Shown here in pieces: positions 24,301-39,300 of a stretch of DNA of 64,000 nt. A model generated the notes under the pieces. The model saw only the letters and a list, made by a program, of their open reading frames with translations, made no database searches and had not been told where the DNA came from. The first letter of the stretch is position 1, and the number at the start of each line of letters is the position of its first letter. Source of the stretch: Anopheles merus (Eukaryota > Arthropoda > Insecta > Diptera > Culicidae); assembly GCF_017562075.2 (NCBI RefSeq), contig NC_054083.1, positions 37,927,255-37,991,254 on the forward strand. Reading direction: 5' to 3'. The translations under genes and the position numbers were made by a program.

Positions 24301-27300
24301 CAATTCGATTGATTTTTTATGGCACAGAAAGATCAAAAGAAATAAATGCATTTTCCCCCCTTTAACAACACATCCCGTACTAATTTGTATTGCCTACCTT
24401 TAGGCGCTCGGGTGCGTGAAATATGATATTTATTTTTCCGCAACTTCACCCACCAACTCTCCTGCGAAACCGAAAAGCCATTCGGATGGAAAACAATTCA
24501 AAACAGGAAATTAAAAATGACACCTGCAAGATAAGCAACTATGTGTGAGCGTCCCTTTGTTTTGTTCTGCTAGCAGCAGCATTGCGCTGCCAAACCAGCA
24601 GCACCCATCCGCGGGCGGGTTCGAGTTTTTGTTGATCATCTTGGACAGGATGTCGAAACAACAGCAAAAAAGAAACCCCTTTCAGTGTGTGTAGAGGTAC
24701 CGCAGTCGCCACATATCGGCACAGTTTCATCGGTGAACCTCGCTTTATCGATAGTTTTGCACTGCAGCACCACCGCAGCCCTTTTCGCTCGCCAAGAGCA
24801 TGAGGGTCACGGGCTACACCGTCACATGTGAGTTTGCTGCTAGGTGCTTTCCCCCACTTCGCGTTTGATTATTTCACTGCCAGTAGCATACATGGGAGAG
24901 TCGGCGGTGTAGGTTCGAAGGGGGGGGCAAAGGCATAAAGGAAACACATCTTGACAGCATTTGTTCATCGGCTTTATTCCATTGTTCTAGACAGCGATGG
25001 CATTCATCGTTTCGTCATCGATTGTACTTCGTACTGCAAGGGTGAGAAAAAAAAGTCTCATCACTTAATATGTCAGGGGCATAACACTGTGGCCACTACC
25101 AGGCATCGAACATAATGGAGTTTGTTGTTTAAAGTTCAATGAAGTAAAATATAGCTTAACAATATCGGTAACATACGTTAGGTTGAAAATCACTACATTA
25201 AACCAATTACTATTTTTTTAGCAGATTAAATGTAATTGAAAACCAGAAGCAATTTAACGAAACGTTAGGATGAAAAATAGAGCCCTCAATCAAAGCACCA
25301 GTAGCTCGAAAGCAAAATTGACGTCTATTAGATTGGATATAATGGCTCCTATATGGTTGGATGACTCCCAAATCTGCATAGAAGAGATAGATCTTCAATT
25401 ATCCTGGTCACGGCACCATCTCCGCATGAGATACTGATTCGACAGGAAAGCCTAGAGTTTAGAGAACATACCCGACCACAATAACAGACACAGAATGACT
25501 CGTAGCTTAGTATTTGCATCCAAATGCAACAGTTCCATGTCCAAAAGTTCAGAACTTTCCTCATCAGAAGCTAACCACGGTATTGTAGACCGGTTAGATT
25601 TTAATTAATCCGTTTATTATTCCATTACTAGCAATAGGTCCCCCATTCTGGCACAATATCAACCACAATGGCTCGCCCCCTAAAAGCACAAAAATGAAGT
25701 CATTTTAACTAGCTGTTTTGTCAGAGTGTGCACCACCTCAACAACGGGCTGACGATCGTAAGCCTCAAAAGCCCTAGTCATTGCCCTAGGCTTGCTATTC
25801 AATCTTCTCTAACTGAGCGGACATTACCGGCTGCACGCCCGGAAGGTAGGCTAGCAATCAGGCCGGCCACAAAAGCATACTTACACCAAGGATTATACGG
25901 GAACGCAGGGAACAAAGTTGGGTCACTCCCGCCGCTAGGAACCAGACGGGGAGAAGTTTTCCCTTTTCTTGCTCCCTATATTATGTTACGGTTTCACCAA
26001 TTCTTTTGTGTTTTCGATAAACAAACTTTTTTTGCTGGTGCACGTAAACCCCGTTGGCACTATAAAAAACTGTTGACACGGTGTGGAAAATGAAGTTTCA
26101 ATGCCACACACACTGTGCGCCGTTCCGTGGGAAATCTTGGGTTTTAGGCTCAACCTCTCGTTCCTAGCCACGGTGAGAGCGTGTGCAACTGATGATGTGA
26201 CCAGGAACAAGGTTTCTAAAGGCTCGACACACCGGGCGTGTGAAATGTACAGGAAAGTAGTGTGGAGTTTAAACCGAACTAGCTGGTACAGAGCTCCCGC
26301 TAGTGGTGGATGAGTATGCTTTGAATTATCCTCAGCAAAAACCAATATTTACCAAATGCACCGGCTTTGGCAAGTGAAAAGCCTCGAGCGGAACCCGGGC
26401 ACTCGCATGATGCTTGCAGCTGACAATAGAAAAGGGACGCCCGGGACGACCGGTACTCTCGCATGATGTCGTCTGCTGTTGTTGCAGCAAGTGCATCGAT
26501 GCAAGATGCGTGTTTCGGCGTTTCCTTCCGTTCGGTGTTGAACTTTTGTCGAGCAAATAAGCCGTACAGCAGACTGTGTATCGTGTTCTGCCGTGTGCGT
26601 TGTTCCTTATTGCTGCCCTGGCTGCTGCTATTTGGTTCGCTTCTGCTGTACAAGTGTACTACTAATATGCCACTCATGGGGGGGGGCGACGATCTATGGT
26701 ACGGCCCACGTTTCAGACGGAAGCAACATCCACGCAGCAAGGAAGACCGGAACGAACACGGAAAGAAGGGACGGCGATACGTTCAGTCCGGGCAATTGAT
26801 TCCCGTCGGTTCGCTACACTTGATCGATACATCCGATTCTGTGAGGACTGCGTCTGTTGACATGCTCTGGATGAGGCAAGGCTCAGACAGAATCGCAACC
26901 AAAACACGCAGATAAATCGATAAGGTTTTAATCCTGGTCGGTAAACATAACGCACGGAGTTGAGGGATTTTTTGCTCCAATTCCAATTCAAACGATTGCT
27001 TCTTCAAAAACAGAACAGAGATTAAAGTAGAAGCGGAGGAAATGTGGAAGAAATTGAGCTCATTTAAAAACAACATTCCTTTGAGTTTAATTACTTTGCA
27101 AGCTGATCCTGTGGAATTTATTATATTACAGGCACAGTGTGTCCCCGCCCAAAACTCTCCCAACAAGGATTTTTAGATAATCAAATCAAAATGATACCAT
27201 CCACAGATTAATTAATCTTTATCCATGTCTCTCTGTTCCGTTCGCAGGTAATTTGATGATTCAAGACAAAGCCGATGGCTGGACGGTAGCGCATAACACA

Positions 27301-30300
27301 CCTACTAGCCGTGGGAGGTGGTGCGCACTAGGCATGGCAAAAGTTTCCCTGGTGAGAGCATTTCCCGGCACCGCCTCTTGGTTCGGTCAGTAAGTTGTCA
27401 TTAAAATTAAGCTAATGGAGTAAACGCGCTAGCCTGGCGCCTGCTTTCCTGGTTTTGCCTGCCGAACTTCTCCAAAGACACTGGGAACTGCAGTGACCGG
27501 GACTGTTGGTTGCAAAAATAAAGCCCCGTCCGAACAGTGCTACACAGCTGGGACTGTCTCCGCTAGTGTGGCGTCCGAGGACGGTTGAAAGGACACCTAG
27601 TGCTGTGCACGGTGTTTGTGTCACAGCAGAGTTGACGCAGTTCATAAAATTTAAATGGACTCGTAACTGTTTCCTCCAGACCGAGGGGGGATTTCTTTTC
27701 CCTTGCTTAAGGATGACTATTTCCTGGCAGACAACCGTCCTTACTATGGCTTGCAACGGCGCGTCCAGCAAGTCCTGTTTTGGGAGTTCAGGTTTCAGTC
27801 TGCACAGTCGCGGAGTCCCGCAGTTTAGGGTCTATGTGTTAGTGCTTGCCGCGTTGAATTTCAGGCCCGAATTTACATTTTATTTCCATCTCGATGATTC
27901 GCACTAAGCGTTGCCCTATTGCTGTTACTACATTGGCGTCGTCTTCTTGGTGTCGTCTTGCACCGAGATCCGCCAGATGTATTCATTACCGATGGGAGGA
28001 TGTTGGGGGGTACGTGAATTTATTGCTATATTATGTATAATTTTTCTACTATCACAGCGTACCCTGCACCTGGTCCAACCCCGGTGCGATGTGCTAAATA
28101 TGGGACGATTTTTATTCTTCTTATCTACCCCAGGATAGGCTATAAATTTATGCTTCACGGTGGGGAGTCCCTCCCGTCCGCAGCAAGGGCCCGTGACATA
28201 TTGGATTAAAAAATGGAAACACAAGCGCAACCAACACGTCAAAACAATCTGCCGGCAGGCCCTGTCCCGGGGCCAGGTTAAAGAATGCAAAACACACACA
28301 CACACACACACACGCACAGTAGCATAGCAAAAGCTGTCCGCCGCTGTCTGTGTGCAGTGCGCTGGAAATGGTAAATGTGTCAGCATAAATTTGATCACAT
28401 TTCGCTCGAACCTCCCGCCTCCAGTACACTCGTGATCGTCGTTGTTGTTTTTTTTTTCGGGTGTAAACGAACCTGTCACACTCTCTTTGACCCGAGTTAC
28501 TTCATATTTACAGCAAAGGGATAAAGGCAAGCATAGCGATGGTGGTAGCGAGGGAAGAGGTAGGAAGGAAAACACAACAACATCAGTTTTGTTCACATTT
28601 TTACACGCCTTCATGAAACTGAAAGCTGACATGAGGATCGTTAGCGCATTATGGGCAGAGGAAGCGTGGCAAGCCACTTACGGGAAAATCGAAAGTGAAA
28701 AACTCCGCTTTTTTCGGCAAAACGGCAACCCCGGATGGTGGCGCTGCTAAAAAGCGTCAATTAAATTGAACCATCTCCTCTCTGGCGCACGCGACTTCCT
28801 GCGGTCCATTGGTTGGAGCCGTTCGTGCGATATATTGCTTCGGGGCAGAGAAGCGCACGAGGAAATGCTAATAATTGGATAAAGTGTCAACAACACATCC
28901 ATTTTGAGGCGGGGGCTCGGTTTGGGGGCGACGCAAAACGATGGTTTGATTTTGCAGCACATCATAATCGGTGTTGCTCAATTAAACGATTATATCCCGT
29001 GCGATTAAATATCCATCCCGATGGGTTATGAAAAATGAGGGCAAGGAGATAATGTTTACATGAGATTATAAGCAGCAACCATTAGTCGGGAAGGCATTTT
29101 GTTGGGCATAATCGATTTTATGGCGGAGCTTAGTCGGAATTAATCGATGATATAGCTTTTGTGATGAAATATTCCATTTGGATCTGGGATGGAAGGTATC
29201 AAATGGTTTATTATATTATAGAAAAGGGGTTAATTTTCAATCGGAATTTTGAACGGTTTGAAATGTGTTTTTGGTGAAAACATTAAAGTGACCATTCCAA
29301 AAATCCATGCGTTCTTAAGGCCTTAAGGAAAGGAACGATATCCGTTGCAGCATTAATATTACAAGTTGAATATTAATGTCACAATCTAATGAATATCATA
29401 ACATAATCTAATGCTACATCACAAAATGCTGAATAAAACTCGCTTAAAATTTTGTTTTAAGATACAATCTATGCCCGAATTACTTAAGAATTACGGTTAA
29501 GACGTTCCGACGAAATCAGCGTAACTCAAACACTCCCGTAGATCACGACTTAAAGCTAAAATATCGTAAACGTATGGAAAATGTTCCAATGCTAGTAAAA
29601 TGTAAAACGGGAAATTTGTTTGCATTCGACAAATCTCACATGCCAACCCAATACGCTTCCTACACTCATTTCGGTTAATTTGTTAATTCAGACTATCCTC
29701 AGAAAACGTGTGGTAGCGACGAAAACATACATTAATAATCTCACAACTGAACTAAATAAAGCAAAACTTACTGAGTGCAGGTTTTATCAGTTGTTTAAAA
29801 GTGCATGAACGTATGTATGCTTTATGCAATTTATTTTAAAAATAATGATTTCCCCACTGTGCTCATACCAGTAAGCCCAACGACACCACCAATCGGTTGC
29901 ATGCGCAGTCAAAATGACTTCCGAGGTTACCATTGATGGCAAACACCTTACACACATTTATCACTGCGCATTCGTGCAGCGGTCACAAAACGCTTTCTAA
30001 TCAATGAAATATGTATAAGCATACCAGCAGTCCCGATCGCAGGGACTGGGAAGTGTTAATCACCACCCCACTAAACAATAACTCCACCCAAAGAGTGGTA
30101 CTTTAGTTACACTTCATAAATCAGCTACGGGTCTCGGGCTCATCACTCATCGGTACCATCAACGTTCAACGTTCTTTCCCCCTGGTGACGGGTAAATAAA
30201 ACAATCGCCAAAAAAAACATAAAACCCACCAACAAGCTTCCTTTACAACCAACATAGAGCCGATCCCCGTTCGATCATACACGAACGCTTGCAGATGAGC

Positions 30301-33300
30301 TGCATCCATCCATCACCCACCAGGCAAAGCGAAACACACAGTAAAGCACAGCGGCTTGAGTGAATAGGTGTGAATAGGTGGTGAAAAAACGCGAAACAAA
30401 TCGCAACCACGCTACCAGCTTACCATTTTTCCGTGCAATATTAACGATGGCCGTGCAGGCCGTTGACGAGGGGCTGTTTTATTTTAGTTTTTTTTTTGCT
30501 GGTCAAACTTTATGCGCTCGTGTATGATGATTTTTGCGTGCCGATAGGAAGTTCTTTTTTTTCTTCTTTTCGTTTCGGCTCTTTCACTTTCACCACTGGC
30601 CAACCGTGATGATAATTGGACTGTTTGAAGCAGGTGAGCAGGCTACGTTTTTGCTCGTTGACTCGTTGGTTGGATGGTTGCCTGTTGCCGTCCGTTACCT
30701 TTGTTGGTTCCGCTGTCATATTTTAGGGCAGGAGCAGTTCGTGCGAATGAATGATACGATAAAGCCTAAGAGATTATCTGTGTTCCGGTATGGAGAGGGC
30801 GAGCAAACATAAGTAGGCAAACTTTCAGCAGAACTGTAGAACATGGATCGTGATTAAACACGATAAAACAGGCAAAGTAGAGCGGAAGAGGAACGTAATT
30901 CTTTGTCTTGGTTTACATCTCAAAACAAGAAGAAAAAAACATTAAAAATAACAATTTAAATTAAAAATAATTTCTAAATTTCGAAAACGAAGACAAACGT
31001 AACAAAAACGCTTCAAAACAAGAGTATGTTGGTCAAGGTCGCTTGTTGTATTAAGCAATTTGATAACTTTACCATCAGGCATCCAACATTATGCACTTAC
31101 TCCTGCGAAAAGTAAACTTTTTAACTCATCCCTCGCCGCCAGTGGCTTAGTGATCCACCGCCAAAGTGAAGAATATTACTTTCACAGTTTCGCAACAATC
31201 GTTCGCAGTCGCTGGTTTAGAACAATGTAGGTAATTACGAGCTATGCGAAAAGAAAGAGAGAATTACGTTGACATAGTAGCAACAAACAGCTGACAAAAA
31301 AAGAAAACTTTGTGCTGAGTCAAAAAAAAACATGGTGGCCACACAACAAAGAACAAGAAATAATCCTGCAATTTTTCCACTTAACAGCGACAAACCCATT
31401 TCCCCACAACCCATCGCCGAACTGTGAAGTAACGAATGTTTTCCGTGCCGTTTTCGCTTTCAAGCAACGGAAAAAGCACAGCAAAGAAAAGATGCAATTT
31501 CCTAGACTGTGCAGACAGAAGACTTGGGTGGCGAAATGGCGTGGAGAAAGAGAGAGAGAGAGAGACCATTAATTAAGGACGCACCCCAAAAGTGCGGGGA
31601 AGCGAGAGTACAAAAGAAAACTGGGATGAACTTTTCTTTTGCCCGAAAGGTTGACGGTGGTTCAAAATTGCCACCGGAACACCGACGATTGCTGTCAAGG
31701 ATTTTTGTTATCTTGCTGGCTGTGGTAGGGAACGCACAAAAAAAAACAACCTAGTATAATGTCCGCTTGACCTAGGCGCTACCTAGGCACGTGAAGAGTC
31801 TATCAGAGGGTTCGCACGAGAGAAACTATTTTTTTGAGAATTTTTATCAAAAGAAGGCAAACTAAATGGAACATTTATGAACAGACTTTGCGATTTCAAA
31901 GCATATTCAAACAATCTGTTAAAGAAAAGGCAAAAGTTTGCCAGCTGAAAATACCACCGCACCAACCCTAATGAACAGAATGCCGCAAAAAGGGGGCCAC
32001 TCACACACATCGCAAGCATTTCTCTAATTGATACGGACCACTTCAAGCTGTGCTGCTGCCACGACTTTGCCGCGCAGCAGGACCCCGCGGGGCCTCGAAT
32101 AAAGAAGCAAAGTTAGCCGATGCGAAAACTTTCACCGGTACCACCGTTGGAAGAAGAACAAAGTTGACCAACTCGTTCGTTAGGGAAGCGATAAAAATTT
32201 GGCCCCAAAGCTGGGCTCATTTAGAACAAGTTACCTGTTTTCTTGGAATCTCATTTTTCCGGCTGCTCCCGAACCCGAACCAAACAAACATTTCCCGCAC
32301 AGGGCATGTGACGTGCGTGTGTGTGTGTGTGTATGTGATGTTTGCGTGACCAGAGCACTGGAGCAGCACAGGAAGTTCCATTCGTATCAACGACAGCCAC
32401 ACGTTGAAAGTGTTAGATTTGTTTCACTGGAGGAAATGGAAATGATCTTTTTACGTGTGAAAATACAATTCGGGGAAATGGTTTGCCATTTATCACTTTC
32501 GCTCGCGGGGTATTCTTTCGCAAGAGCCTAAAAAAGTTAAACTGCTGATGATCGCTGGTAAATCATATCGAATTATTATAACTACTCGATGAAAATGCCA
32601 CAACTTGTTGAAGTGGCGTCTTGTTTTTGTTTTGAATATTTGTTGAAAAAAATCAAAAATTGAAAAAAAATCGAATCAACGCAAAGAACTGTCCTCTCGT
32701 TACATGAATGTGTCATTTAACTTTCGATTGCAATTTTGTCATCAATTCATTAGGCCCGAAAACATCCGATTTTTAAAAGGGCAAAATTAGTCCAACTTTT
32801 TCCAACCATAACAACCGCAACACAGCGGAGCGATTTCATCAATTTTGCTTCGCGATTAGATGACATCACACAGAAACACACACACACACACACATACACG
32901 TGGTTGGCGCTGGTATATTGGCATCAAGTATCGAGACGAAATGGCCGATAGATAATTGCCATGATGTAAACGAGCGCCGGAGACGCCGAAAATAAGATTA
33001 TGCTGCACGCACGCACCATCACCACCGGGGTGTAGCGCCGATCTGCGGAGAGCCAAATTAAATGCGGCGATATGCTGACGAGCTGTTTCCAAATGCACAA
33101 ACTCAGATTGCCAAAGCGAAGGTAGACGGAAAAGAGTGTGAAAGATTGCAGCATTTATGGCTGTTGAAACAATGTTCATATGCCGATCGTGTAATGTGAA
33201 AATTGAGCAAAGGAATGTCTGCCGAAGACCGAACGGTATGATTGATCGGACTTTCATCGATTGGAAAACAGAAGTAATTTTTTAAATCATTCGATATGGT

Positions 33301-36300
33301 TTTTTTTTTTCATAAATTGATTGTAGAATCAATTTTTGTTTTGGATATTGAAGAGAAAATTTGGATTTTTTGTAAAAAAAATATTCAAATCCATAAATCA
33401 CCACAAGGTGACCTCACTTCATTAACCGTTCATCCGGACCGCGGGAAGGCCCGTTTTTGTCCCTGACAAAAATTAACGTCTAATGAACACACACTTTTCC
33501 TGACCATGCAAAAAAAATGCTGCTTCTTTTCAACGATCGCAACACCCTATCGCAGTAGATCCGATCAAATAAGCTGCTTTTGACTGTCAAATTTTACGTA
33601 CGTTACGTTTTTCGTTTTTTTTTATGACGATAAGCCCCGCCACAACCATAAAGATGCAATAAGCTGATTTCCGACGCAAAGAGCAAACAACGTTCACCGT
33701 TTGCTGCTGCTGCTGCCGCCGCCACCGTGAAGCAATGATCGATTTTCCAGTGGCATTGATTTTTTGTTTTCGGCGCCTTCGGCGAATCTAATAAGAAATT
33801 TAAATCTGAGAAGTGTAATAAAAAGAGAACGGCCCCCGTTTGGAGAGTTGGGAGCTTAATGCAAAAAACACATTTGCACTCCCACGGAGTGTGTTTGTAA
33901 TTGGAAAATTTTACGACCACAGCGGGAAAAGGGAGGTGAATTTATTTTCAGAATACTAAGAAGTCCTTTCTCTGATTGGGGAAGGGAGATTGCGTCATGA
34001 TTGCTTCCAGGGTTAATGCAAATATGGTCGTTAGTGGGCTATAAAACCGCGACAGCGTGGTATAAACAGCAATACCGCAATAATCCTCAAATCAAAAACG
34101 CTTGATTAAAATGTGTTCTAGTTAACGAAAAAAATGCAACCAAGTCACATTTAAAATAATAATTTAAAAGTATAAACGCAAAAAACGCTCCATTCAGTGG
34201 GTTGGAATTTGAGCAAATGATTCAAAAGCAAACAATAACGACAGGCCGCCCTTGGTCGACCGAATCCAAATGTGAATTCAATTTGCTAAAGCTCAATTCA
34301 TTTTCCACCTTTCACTTTTCTTTTTATCTAGTAACTTCAAACGAAATTTCCACAAATATTCATTTACCCTGCTGCGCTTCAAGCTTTCCTCATTAAAAGA
34401 GCGCATTTTCCACACGGAACATTGCAGCCCATAAACCTTGATGATGTATCGAACTATCTCCCATGGGCCCGGGCCGGCCGCAAAACCTTCGCCCGGACGT
34501 TTGCTGCACCGAACGCCCTGACTGCATTCCATATTTTATGCAACCCCTTTTAACCCTTTTCCTTGCACCAGGAGAGCAACGACTTCCACACACACACACG
34601 CCACCTGCGCCACCCTCGCGGCAGGGAAGAGTTTTTGAACCCGATTGGAAGAAGCAGCTCGATGGCATATGAAAAATACATACGATATCTTACCGAAATT
34701 GGTCCGACGATGATGAATAAACCACCAGTGTGTGGTGCAACGTAAAACTTCAAACCATATCTCTCTGTCTCTCTCTCTCTTTCTCTTTCTTTCGGGATAA
34801 AAATTGCAACACAAAATATCTAACCGCCACCGACGATTACTACACCAACACACCGATAACACTTCCCTCCGACCGCGTGGTTGTTTATAAATTATTCAAC
34901 ATCTAATTAAAACCAGCGAGAGAGCCCTTAATTACTGCCGGTGCCGCATCGTGCGCCCTACACAAAACCTTCCCTTCGTTTGCGATTGCGGGGCAAGGAA
35001 AGCGGTGGAAAAGGTGCGATACTTTTCTCCGCTGGAGTCATCATCCGCCGAATGTGTGTTTCGGAGCCCTCCGTGCCCTCTGCGCCTGCTGGTATGCACG
35101 CTTCGATGCATTAAATATGGTCCCACGCGCGCTTAGGTGACTCATATGGGTGACTCTAATAACAACTAGGCTTCTACATTTCCACTCGATGACTTGGCGC
35201 ATAGTAAACAAAGTACACATCAGTCCACACACAAAAAAAAACACCATAAACCTAACACAACACTGCAATCCGGAAGTGACCAAAGCGCGGGCAAATTGCG
35301 ATTGCTTTAGGAGGGTGTCGTATACTGAAGCCGGAAGAACAAGGGGAAAAAGCCAGTGCTCGTGCGAGTGTGTGCTTTTGCCTTTTGTATTACGTGTCGA
35401 ACCGGTCCAGTGTCAAGTTCACGGTCTGGTGATTCTTTACCAAGCACGCTAGCATTTCCCAGAAGCAATAGAATAGGGCTCCGTCTCCCCCCCCCCCCCC
35501 CCACGACTCGATTTATTTCAAGAGCTGACGGCGGTATGATTGCCGCGAGAATTCCAGAAATCAAGTGATCTTGGATCCAGTGCTTTCTGGAGCGCACCCA
35601 CGACTTCAATCTGACTCTGTTTATTTATCTGATACGACTCTGGCCAAATCAGAACCATTAGTTCCGCTTGGAGTCAGTGACGTTCAGAGTTGGAGTCTGC
35701 CGGAATCGGAGTCCAACAGAGTTGAAGTCGTCCGGGGATGCAGTCTGCCGGAGTCGTCAGAGTCAGATTCGGTGTCTAATAGAGTCAGAGTCGTTCGAAA
35801 TCGGAGTCGTAGTCGGCCAGAGTCGATATTGACCCTACAACTCTTACCTTTCTACAACCTACAACTCCAGGTGACTTCTAGTCAGAATTCGGATGACTTT
35901 GACTCCGACTCTGGATGACTCCAACTTCGACTCCGGACGACTTCAGACTACTCCAGAAGGCTCCTAATGACTCCGGACAACCCTGGACGACTCCAGACAA
36001 CTCCGAACGACTCCAGAACACTACGCAAGACTTCGAAAGGCTCCTGATAATGCAAATCGTACCAAACATCCGGAGTCGCTTCCAAAATTGTCGGAGTCAG
36101 ATCGGAGTCAACTCCAACATTTTGCCAACTCAACCCATGACTAGTGGCAACTAATGTTGGATCGTGCAGAAATATTTCACTAATCAAATACAGCGTACTG
36201 AAATAGCCAATAGAACATGTTTTAGCTTACTCCTTCTCATTTCCACTACTTCCTGCGACTTCAATGTCTTATCTTGAACAACTTGCCGCAAAGAGTCGCA

Positions 36301-39300
36301 CGTGGGAACCTTATTACCTCGAGAGAGCCGATCAAACTCCAGTATGTATGACCTAGACGCGACCGTTTTATCGTCAGTACTGCACACATACACACATCAA
36401 CCGGTGACCGGAGACCTTGGTCTTCGTTGTTTGAAGGGACCCAGATATACCGTACCTGTGTGGAAGAGAGAGAGAATCGAAAAAAGTGAGATCTCATTAG
36501 TCGTAGTCGCACCAAACAACGGAGACACATACGGAGGTGAGGGACAATAATAGACGACGACGAGAGATAGCCAATAATTACATCTAGCGAGCATATCCGG
36601 TGGAAGTGGGATAAGATTCGATACAGATACGGATACAGACAGAGGGTGGTTGGTGAACCGGACGCGTTGCTGTAGTCAAGGCTGAGATAGCGCGTGACGT
36701 GATTTCATCGCGATCACACATGAGAGTTTGAGAGATGAGTACGCGCTTTTGCAAGCTAACATCTTTCCAACGATACAATAGTGTGTATTTCGACTACAAA
36801 ACTACTTCCAAAACCACATTCATTGGACAATTCCTTTGCAAACGTTTGCAAAAGTACATTACTGGAGCAAAATGTTCAACTCTATCAAAACCCAACTCTA
36901 ACCCAACTGCAAAGCTAACGATCATAATCATTATTTTCCATCGCTTTCCTACCATTTGCTTTGTATTCTATCAGACCTGACCTTCACCAAAAGCACCGAA
37001 AATCACATCCCCCTTTTGCAAAAAGCGGCACAAGGAGCATCATGTATGCGTTCCCCCGTATCACCGCAAGTATTTTCGGTCCATAACTTGCGGTTTTTTC
37101 GTGGTGGTTGTTGTTGTTGTTGTCGGTGCTGAGAGAACAAAAAAAGAAACAAAAAATGGGAGCACAAGAGCACTAAAACTGTGCCATCGAAGTATTTTTG
37201 TGTGTGTGTTCGGGCTCGCTTTGTGAAAAGCCGGGACATTTATTTCTCGGCACAAGTTTGAAGAGGAATGCACGTTCCTAGAGTGGTGGAGGAGAAAGGC
37301 GTATCGAGAGGTTAGAGAGTATTGCAAAATGACACAATGCGCGAACAGTGGAGACAGTTTCCACCGGCTTTAAAAGGGGGCAACAAAAGCGGGAGAAAAT
37401 AAAGAGAGCAGTAGAGAATAAAGCAATGAAAAATCGGGTGAGAAAATCGGGTTCTGCTTTTTTTTTTCAAACGAGCAGGCGGCAGTTGCGGGAGAGGGTG
37501 TGTTATTTTTCCACTGCATTTCCGGTTCGCGCAACGCGCGATGGTTCCGTTTAAATGCCGCTTTACCCAATTTATCTTTACCCCGGTGTTCGTGTGGAGA
37601 GTTTGTGTGTGTGTGTGTGTGTGCTTTTTTCTATCTTTTTCTCCATTTCAATGTAGAACAAAACGGAATGTCTTTCTCCGTGAGTGAGTCGGGGTTTCAG
37701 TGCATTGGAAAATAATGCCCGGATCTATTGCCCAAAACACAAACACACAGACAGAGATACAAACTCGCAAACTCTACCATCTAGTCGAGGCTAGGTGCTT
37801 GGCAATAGAACAAAATAATAATAACGATAATGGAGAGGTGAAGTGGACCGTTTCGCACTAAAACGACGCTTTCGCCCTGTTCTCCCCCGGCGTGGTCGTC
37901 GTTGTCGTGCTTTCATGTGTCACAGTGCAGCTTGTATTGCACGTACCGAGCGGAGCACATGATGGCCAGTGTCCCAGCTCTCTTGATGACCCCACGGCTC
38001 CACGTTCCGGTCGACGGGCCAGTGGCCAGGATTGGGTAAACATGCAATTGAATTAAATTAAAGTTGTATTCAATTTTTACCGTAAAACAATGTCAACCAT
38101 ACCCCAGAGCGCGTGCTGGCAGATGTGCATAGAAAGGGCCAACCCAGCCAGCAGGTGCACTGCACTGCGCGTTCTGCATTTATCTGCAGCTTCTGCACAG
38201 GGAGGGGGCAGATTTTATGCTGCTCTCTTTTGCGGGCAAAATGACGCACATCGTGAACACGATTTGGCAATGGCGGCGCCTGCATATTGGGGCTTTGACC
38301 AGCGAAATCGTTTGCATATTGCAACTGCATGGTGTTCGGCATTGTTTGACTGCGTTTGTGCTCCCATTGTGTAGTGTGCGTGGCGCGAGGACTCTGTGTG
38401 CGGTAATAATTTATCACGACCGAGAGCCGGGATGGGGAAAGAGCGTTGGTTATGCTCCGACTCGAGCAACACATCCTATTATGAATTGAAGTTCGGAAGT
38501 AGTGAAATATTTAAATCGTTTTTTTAATTTTTCGGCGGAACCACACAGTTTGGGATGACTCAGTGGATGGAAGGGCAGAGCATACAGCTTGAATGCTTGA
38601 ATAAATCAAAGCACATCTCGTGCGCTTCTCGCTTTATTGTTGTTGAATGTCATTGTTTTATTACCACCACTAAAGCATGCACAATAACACCGATTCGATG
38701 CGAATGGGGAGTGTGAGATGCAGGGACAAAGAATTTTACGAATATTCTCATATGACATCCAGCGGTCGGAAACGATGCATGATGCTCTCAAGTTCATGTC
38801 GAACAGCACCCCCTCTTCTCTTGTTTTGTTTCTCGCCACACGGAAGGTAGCAATTATGTCGTTCTGCCCGGTGCCCAAAACGGCTTTATGGCATCATACA
38901 CCGACGCCACACTTGACGGGTGTTTTATGAGCATTTTACGATATGCTGCGGCGCTGCAGCGATCGCACGTTGCACCAGCCGGGCGTACTGCAATGGCGCA
39001 GCGTCGTTTGAAGGCAATGACAGCTGTCATCCGATTCGTCAGCGCGATTGAGCGGTACAACACACACGACCCACGGCTGTCTATTAATATACCAGAGAGG
39101 ACGGTATTAAAATTTGTTAACGCAAACTGGCACATCGCATTGCGCGAACTTAAAAGGAAAGAAGCCAAAAAAACAGCCACCGCAGCAGAGTTGCGCGCTT
39201 CAGAAACCGGAGATAGCGCACCACCCAATCTCTCTTACCCACGCGGGCTAAAAGATCCAGTGGTTGAATATAAATATTTGCATTCTGATAGCGGGAAGCT

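Larger units (their letters stand above)
12334..27247 (+). other. Intron 2 of the large gene (14.9 kb)
   Basis: It runs from GTAAGT at 12334 to a pyrimidine-rich acceptor (TCTCTCTGTTCCGTTCGCAG) ending at 27247. It contains the fold-back element 12923-13265, the 10-bp-repeat elements 16391-17477, a primer-binding-site match at 25401-25418, C12 at 13806-13817, and microsatellites near 15655 (GA), 21163 (GT), 21718 (GT) and 24044 (AC). No further exon could be supported. Long open frames such as 26463-26915 plus and 21667-22200 minus are within chance expectation. Confidence 0.55.

Noticed and set aside
26463..26915. 150-codon frame with a membrane-like segment, 0.3 kb before exon 3
   Set aside because: It lies wholly in intron 2, an overlapping minus-strand frame is equally long, and no splice or promoter signals support it.
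27248..27317. Shorter version of exon 3 ending at a GTGGTG donor
   Set aside because: It is in phase, but the donor is far weaker than the consensus GTAAGT at 27390, which is also in phase.
27928..28677. 249-codon minus-strand open frame
   Set aside because: It crosses the AC microsatellite, has no recognisable domain, and its codon composition is unlike the real coding exons. Frames this long are plausible by chance in 64 kb.
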